Of a stretch of 46,958 nucleotides of DNA, positions 44,345 to 46,958 are shown piece after piece (position 1 is the stretch's first letter; each line of letters starts with the position of its first letter). A program made the translations under genes and the position numbers. A model generated the notes under the pieces. That model made no database searches and was not told the origin of the DNA. It worked only from the letters and a program-made list of their open reading frames with translations. Source of the DNA: an uncultured Desulfotomaculum sp. (lineage in GTDB: Bacteria; Bacillota; Desulfotomaculia; Desulfotomaculales; Desulfotomaculaceae); the NCBI GenBank assembly GCA_946411205.1, contig CAMKDG010000012.1:1-46958 (forward strand). The letters run 5' to 3'.

Positions 44345-45733
44345 TTACGCACCAAAGAAAGCCTTATAGGCTCTATAACATTCATAAATATCACCCTTAC
44401 TGGCTACTTCTAAGGGTGCATGCATAGATAACAGGGGGACTCCGCAATCAATTACTTCAAAACCCAACTCCGCAATGATATGGGCAATGGTACCCCCACC
44501 TCCCTGGTCCACTTTACCCAGTTCACCGGTTTGCCAAGTAATTTTATTTTCGTTCAGCAGCTTTCTTAGATAGGCTACGTATTCGGCACTGGCATCATTT
44601 GTGTGATATTTCCCTTTGGCACCGGTATACTTAGTAATCACCACACCACCGCCAATTTTGGCTGCATTATGTTTTTCCAATACCCCTTCGAAGTTGGGAT
44701 CAATTCCCGCAGTCACATCGGCAGAAAGGGCTTGGGAACGGGCAAAGGTTCGATAAAGGGCCAATTCATTATAATGAGGGTTTAGCCGGCAGCCAATTTC
44801 CGCTATAGCATTTTGCAAAAACCTTCCATTCATACCCGTGTTTCCGGTGCTTCCAATTTCTTCCTTATCAATAAACAAAGCTACAGCAGTACGCTTGGGG
44901 TTAACCGTTTCTAAAATGGCCCTTAGGGAAGTATAGACACAAACCCTGTCATCTTGTCCATAGGCCCCCACCAAACTACGATCAAAACCTATATCGTGAG
45001 CTGGCCCGGCTGGTACCGCTTCCAGTTCCGCACTAATAAAGTCCTCCTCGGTAATCCCGTAGTTTTGGTGTAGAATATGAAGAATATTCAGCTTCACCGC
45101 GTGGTCCTTTTCATCCTTAAGGGGTATTCCACCAATTAAAAGATTTAACTGCTCGCCTTCCAGAAACTCAGTTACTTTTTTAACCATTTGATCCTTAGCC
45201 AAATGAGGTAGTAAATCGGTAATGGTAAACACGGGATCTCCCGGCCGATCACCAATAGCAACCTCTACCGCCTGACCATCAGCCTTATAAACAACCCCAT
45301 GCAGAGCCAAGGGAATGGCTACCCAGTGATACTTTTTAATGCCACCGTAATAGTGGGTTTTTAAAAAGGCTAGGCCTTGTTCCTCATAGAGTGGATTTGG
45401 CTTTAAATCTAATCTTGGGACATCTGTGTGGGAGCCAATTACCGTAATACCTTTGTCTAGTCCTTCTTGACCTATCACTGCTAGGGCCACCACTTTATTA
45501 TGTCCGGTAATCAATATCTTGTCTCCAGCCCTTACCTGCTGAACTCCTTCCACAGGTCGAAAACCTTGGCTCATCGCGATGTTGACCAGATGTCTAAAAC
45601 AGCTGCGTTCCGTTTTTACATTGCTCAAAAATAATTTATACTCTTCGGCAAAAGACATAATCTTTTGTATTAACTCGCCTTCTGCTTGAGCCCAAACATT
45701 TTTACGGATATATGTAAGCTCTTGCTTCATCAT
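44345..45733 (-). CDS. M18-family aminopeptidase
   Basis: The 462-residue zinc exopeptidase has metal-ligand motifs GSHTDVPRLDLKP, DDRVCVYTSL, DKEEIGSTGNTG and the C-terminal GIPLLSMHAPLE-like stretch (here CGVPLLSMHAPLEVASKGDI). Members remove acidic or neutral N-terminal residues from peptides in the cytosol. The ATG at 45733 is 8 bases after AGGGGGG; the TTG at 45739 is an alternative. It lies between CvpA and MscS genes on the same strand, 33 bases before mscS. Confidence 0.92.
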   Translation of the reverse strand: MMKQELTYIRKNVWAQAEGELIQKIMSFAEEYKLFLSNVKTERSCFRHLVNIAMSQGFRPVEGVQQVRAGDKILITGHNKVVALAVIGQEGLDKGITVIGSHTDVPRLDLKPNPLYEEQGLAFLKTHYYGGIKKYHWVAIPLALHGVVYKADGQAVEVAIGDRPGDPVFTITDLLPHLAKDQMVKKVTEFLEGEQLNLLIGGIPLKDEKDHAVKLNILHILHQNYGITEEDFISAELEAVPAGPAHDIGFDRSLVGAYGQDDRVCVYTSLRAILETVNPKRTAVALFIDKEEIGSTGNTGMNGRFLQNAIAEIGCRLNPHYNELALYRTFARSQALSADVTAGIDPNFEGVLEKHNAAKIGGGVVITKYTGAKGKYHTNDASAEYVAYLRKLLNENKITWQTGELGKVDQGGGGTIAHIIAELGFEVIDCGVPLLSMHAPLEVASKGDIYECYRAYKAFFGA

Positions 45734-45797
45734 TAGCAAAATCCCCCCTGTTTTTATAGACTCGTTTATTATTACCTAACACACCATTATTATTAGA

Positions 45798-46577
45798 CTA
45801 TATCTCTGTGCCTGGTTTGGTATAAATATACTTAAATAAGTATTGACTGCTAAAGTCCGGTAACAGAGGAGGCAGTATCTTTAGATCAGCAACCAAGGGA
45901 CCAAACTCCGTAATGATGGACGAACCAGCGATACCTTTCTCCAAGGCTCCTAGCAAGCCATCTACCCCCAGCAGAGCCAAGGGAACCTGTAAAGGGATTA
46001 GTACCGTTATTAAGGCCAGTATAATCACCAGGCCGGTGACAAAGCCTACAGCCAAACCGATCAACTTATCCACCGGCCCCAGGGGACTAAAACGTATTAG
46101 GGTAGACACCAGGGTAGCGATGAAATTTAACAACCACTTAATAAGGAAGAAAATAAGTAAAAAAGCCAAGATATTAAGCAATCCCTGGGCTAGCATTAAA
46201 TTTACAGCCTGTCCCACTGTTTGATGGGGACCCGATTGCCCCAATTGGTTAATAATATCGGACCAGGGAGCTGGTAGCGGAATTTGAGCACTAATTTTTT
46301 GCAGCAGATTTACAGGCATTTTTATTATTTCCGGGCTGTTAAAAGGTTCTGGCAACTTCACCAACGGTTTAACAATTTGGGCTAAGCTGTCTGCCCAACC
46401 CCATTCCTGCGCCAACCATGCTGATAATTTATGGTAATAAAGAACTGCTCCGGCAAAGGAGACCAACATAATCACTAATCGAATGATCCCCATGAAAAAT
46501 CCGGAGCAAAATCCCCGCCAGGTTGTTAGGGTGCATACAAAAATAAAAAAATAGTCCAACCAGTTGAAGACTTCCAC
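45798..46577 (-). CDS. CvpA-family membrane protein
   Basis: The 259-residue protein opens with the family pattern NWLDYFFIFVCTLTTWRGFC and SGFFMGIIRLVIMLVSFAGA, and has four hydrophobic helices, including LLNILAFLLIFFLIKWLLNF and LIGLAVGFVTGLVIILALIT. CvpA proteins are linked to colicin V production in E. coli and to envelope homeostasis elsewhere; function here is unknown. It has a longer central loop than many members. Confidence 0.82.
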   Translation of the reverse strand: MEVFNWLDYFFIFVCTLTTWRGFCSGFFMGIIRLVIMLVSFAGAVLYYHKLSAWLAQEWGWADSLAQIVKPLVKLPEPFNSPEIIKMPVNLLQKISAQIPLPAPWSDIINQLGQSGPHQTVGQAVNLMLAQGLLNILAFLLIFFLIKWLLNFIATLVSTLIRFSPLGPVDKLIGLAVGFVTGLVIILALITVLIPLQVPLALLGVDGLLGALEKGIAGSSIITEFGPLVADLKILPPLLPDFSSQYLFKYIYTKPGTEI

Positions 46578-46712
46578 CTCCGGTTTAAACGTATTGATCC
46601 ATCATGCCCTGCAATATTTCCTAATGAACAATGTTGGTTGCCTATATATCGCAATGTTACACTATCTTTTTGTTCGCTGCTGGTTTTGATATTCCTTCCT
46701 TTCTTTATGCTA

Positions 46713-46958
46713 TTACCTCCGTAGGGACTTTCCTATAGGAACCACCAAAAGAGCTAGTAGCATTACCAGGCCAGCATATCCAAACAAAGGATATACACTC
46801 TTTACTAATGATGAAAAATTTAAACTGGTTAAAGGCAAAACAAAAAGACAAACTGCAATCCCGTAAATACGATACCATCTACCACTTGTCGGTGCCAATC
46901 TACTGGCAAATCCGTGGGCATTGGCCACCGCGGTAGTTAGGATCGCTAACCATATTAA
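46713..46958 (-). CDS. C-terminal part of a membrane protein, probably YkvI-like, running off the window
   Basis: The frame stays open to the last base, so the N-terminal part lies beyond 46958 and the GTG at 46928 is not the true start. The visible part has about three hydrophobic helices (LIWLAILTTAVANAHGFA, YGIAVCLFVLPLTSL and YPLFGYAGLVMLLALLVVPI) and a basic end GKSLRR. The SSLVKSVYPLFGYAGLVML pattern recalls the C-terminus of YkvI-type transporter-like proteins; moderate confidence only. Confidence 0.5.
   Translation of the reverse strand, partial: LIWLAILTTAVANAHGFASRLAPTSGRWYRIYGIAVCLFVLPLTSLNFSSLVKSVYPLFGYAGLVMLLALLVVPIGKSLRR

Overview
The window most resembles a chromosomal segment of a Gram-positive, strictly anaerobic, Desulfotomaculum/Peptococcaceae-like Firmicute. 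The evidence is strong GGAGG ribosome sites, frequent TTG/GTG starts, the gene order around rpsF-ssb-rpsR and rplI-lonC-dnaB-purA, a SCIFF peptide with its radical-SAM maturase, and a complete [NiFe]-hydrogenase maturation set. Species is not determinable from sequence reading alone. Almost every gene is on the minus strand, so operons read from high to low coordinates.

Layout. 1-3.2 kb: regulators (a short TetR-type ORF, LysR, XRE) and a lone dapA-like gene. 3.2-8.3 kb: cell-envelope genes (rlmH, murA, a gluzincin-type membrane protease, a TPR protein, a LysM/G5/M23 endopeptidase). 8.4-10.1 kb: the SCIFF ribosomal peptide system; the 50-residue precursor scfA sits upstream of scfB with a strong terminator between them. 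10.2-12.7 kb: a CBS protein, an MFS transporter and an XRE/membrane-protein pair with two repeated operators. 12.9-19.7 kb: tRNA-Gly, tRNA-Lys, purA with a long structured leader, dnaB, lonC, rplI and a YybS-like membrane protein.

19.9-42.0 kb interrupts what is normally a continuous rpsF-ssb-rpsR / yybS-rplI-lonC-dnaB cluster. It holds a DHA2 exporter with a convergent MarR gene, metK, a gyrB without gyrA, and about 16 kb devoted to [NiFe] hydrogenase. The hydrogenase part has two blocks. One is hypF-C-D-E, a PAS/sigma-54 activator, then hypA-B (recalling E. coli hyp-fhlA). The other is an operon encoding an AprA/fumarate-reductase-like flavoprotein, a two-cluster ferredoxin, a cytoplasmic Mvh-type hydrogenase small and large subunit, the maturation protease and a lactate-permease-family carrier. 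I read the second block as a possible soluble H2-dependent reductase for an imported organic acid.

Three good -24/-12 (sigma-54) promoters lie in this cluster: one before the flavoprotein operon, one before two unknown small genes upstream of hypF, and one divergent to that reading into a gene-free stretch. That stretch (about 34233-34385) can fold into a hairpin, an H-type pseudoknot and a GC-rich terminator-like stem. Part of it is clearly similar to the + strand of the nearby maturation-protease gene. It is the best candidate for something undescribed: a sigma-54-driven small RNA that could pair with the protease mRNA, or a decayed gene copy turned regulatory element. A GATACAAAA motif recurs in the cluster's intergenic regions.

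42.0-46.96 kb returns to core genes: rpsR, ssb, rpsF, a DUF951 protein, an MscS channel, an M18 aminopeptidase, a CvpA-family protein and the C-terminal end of a membrane protein running off the window.
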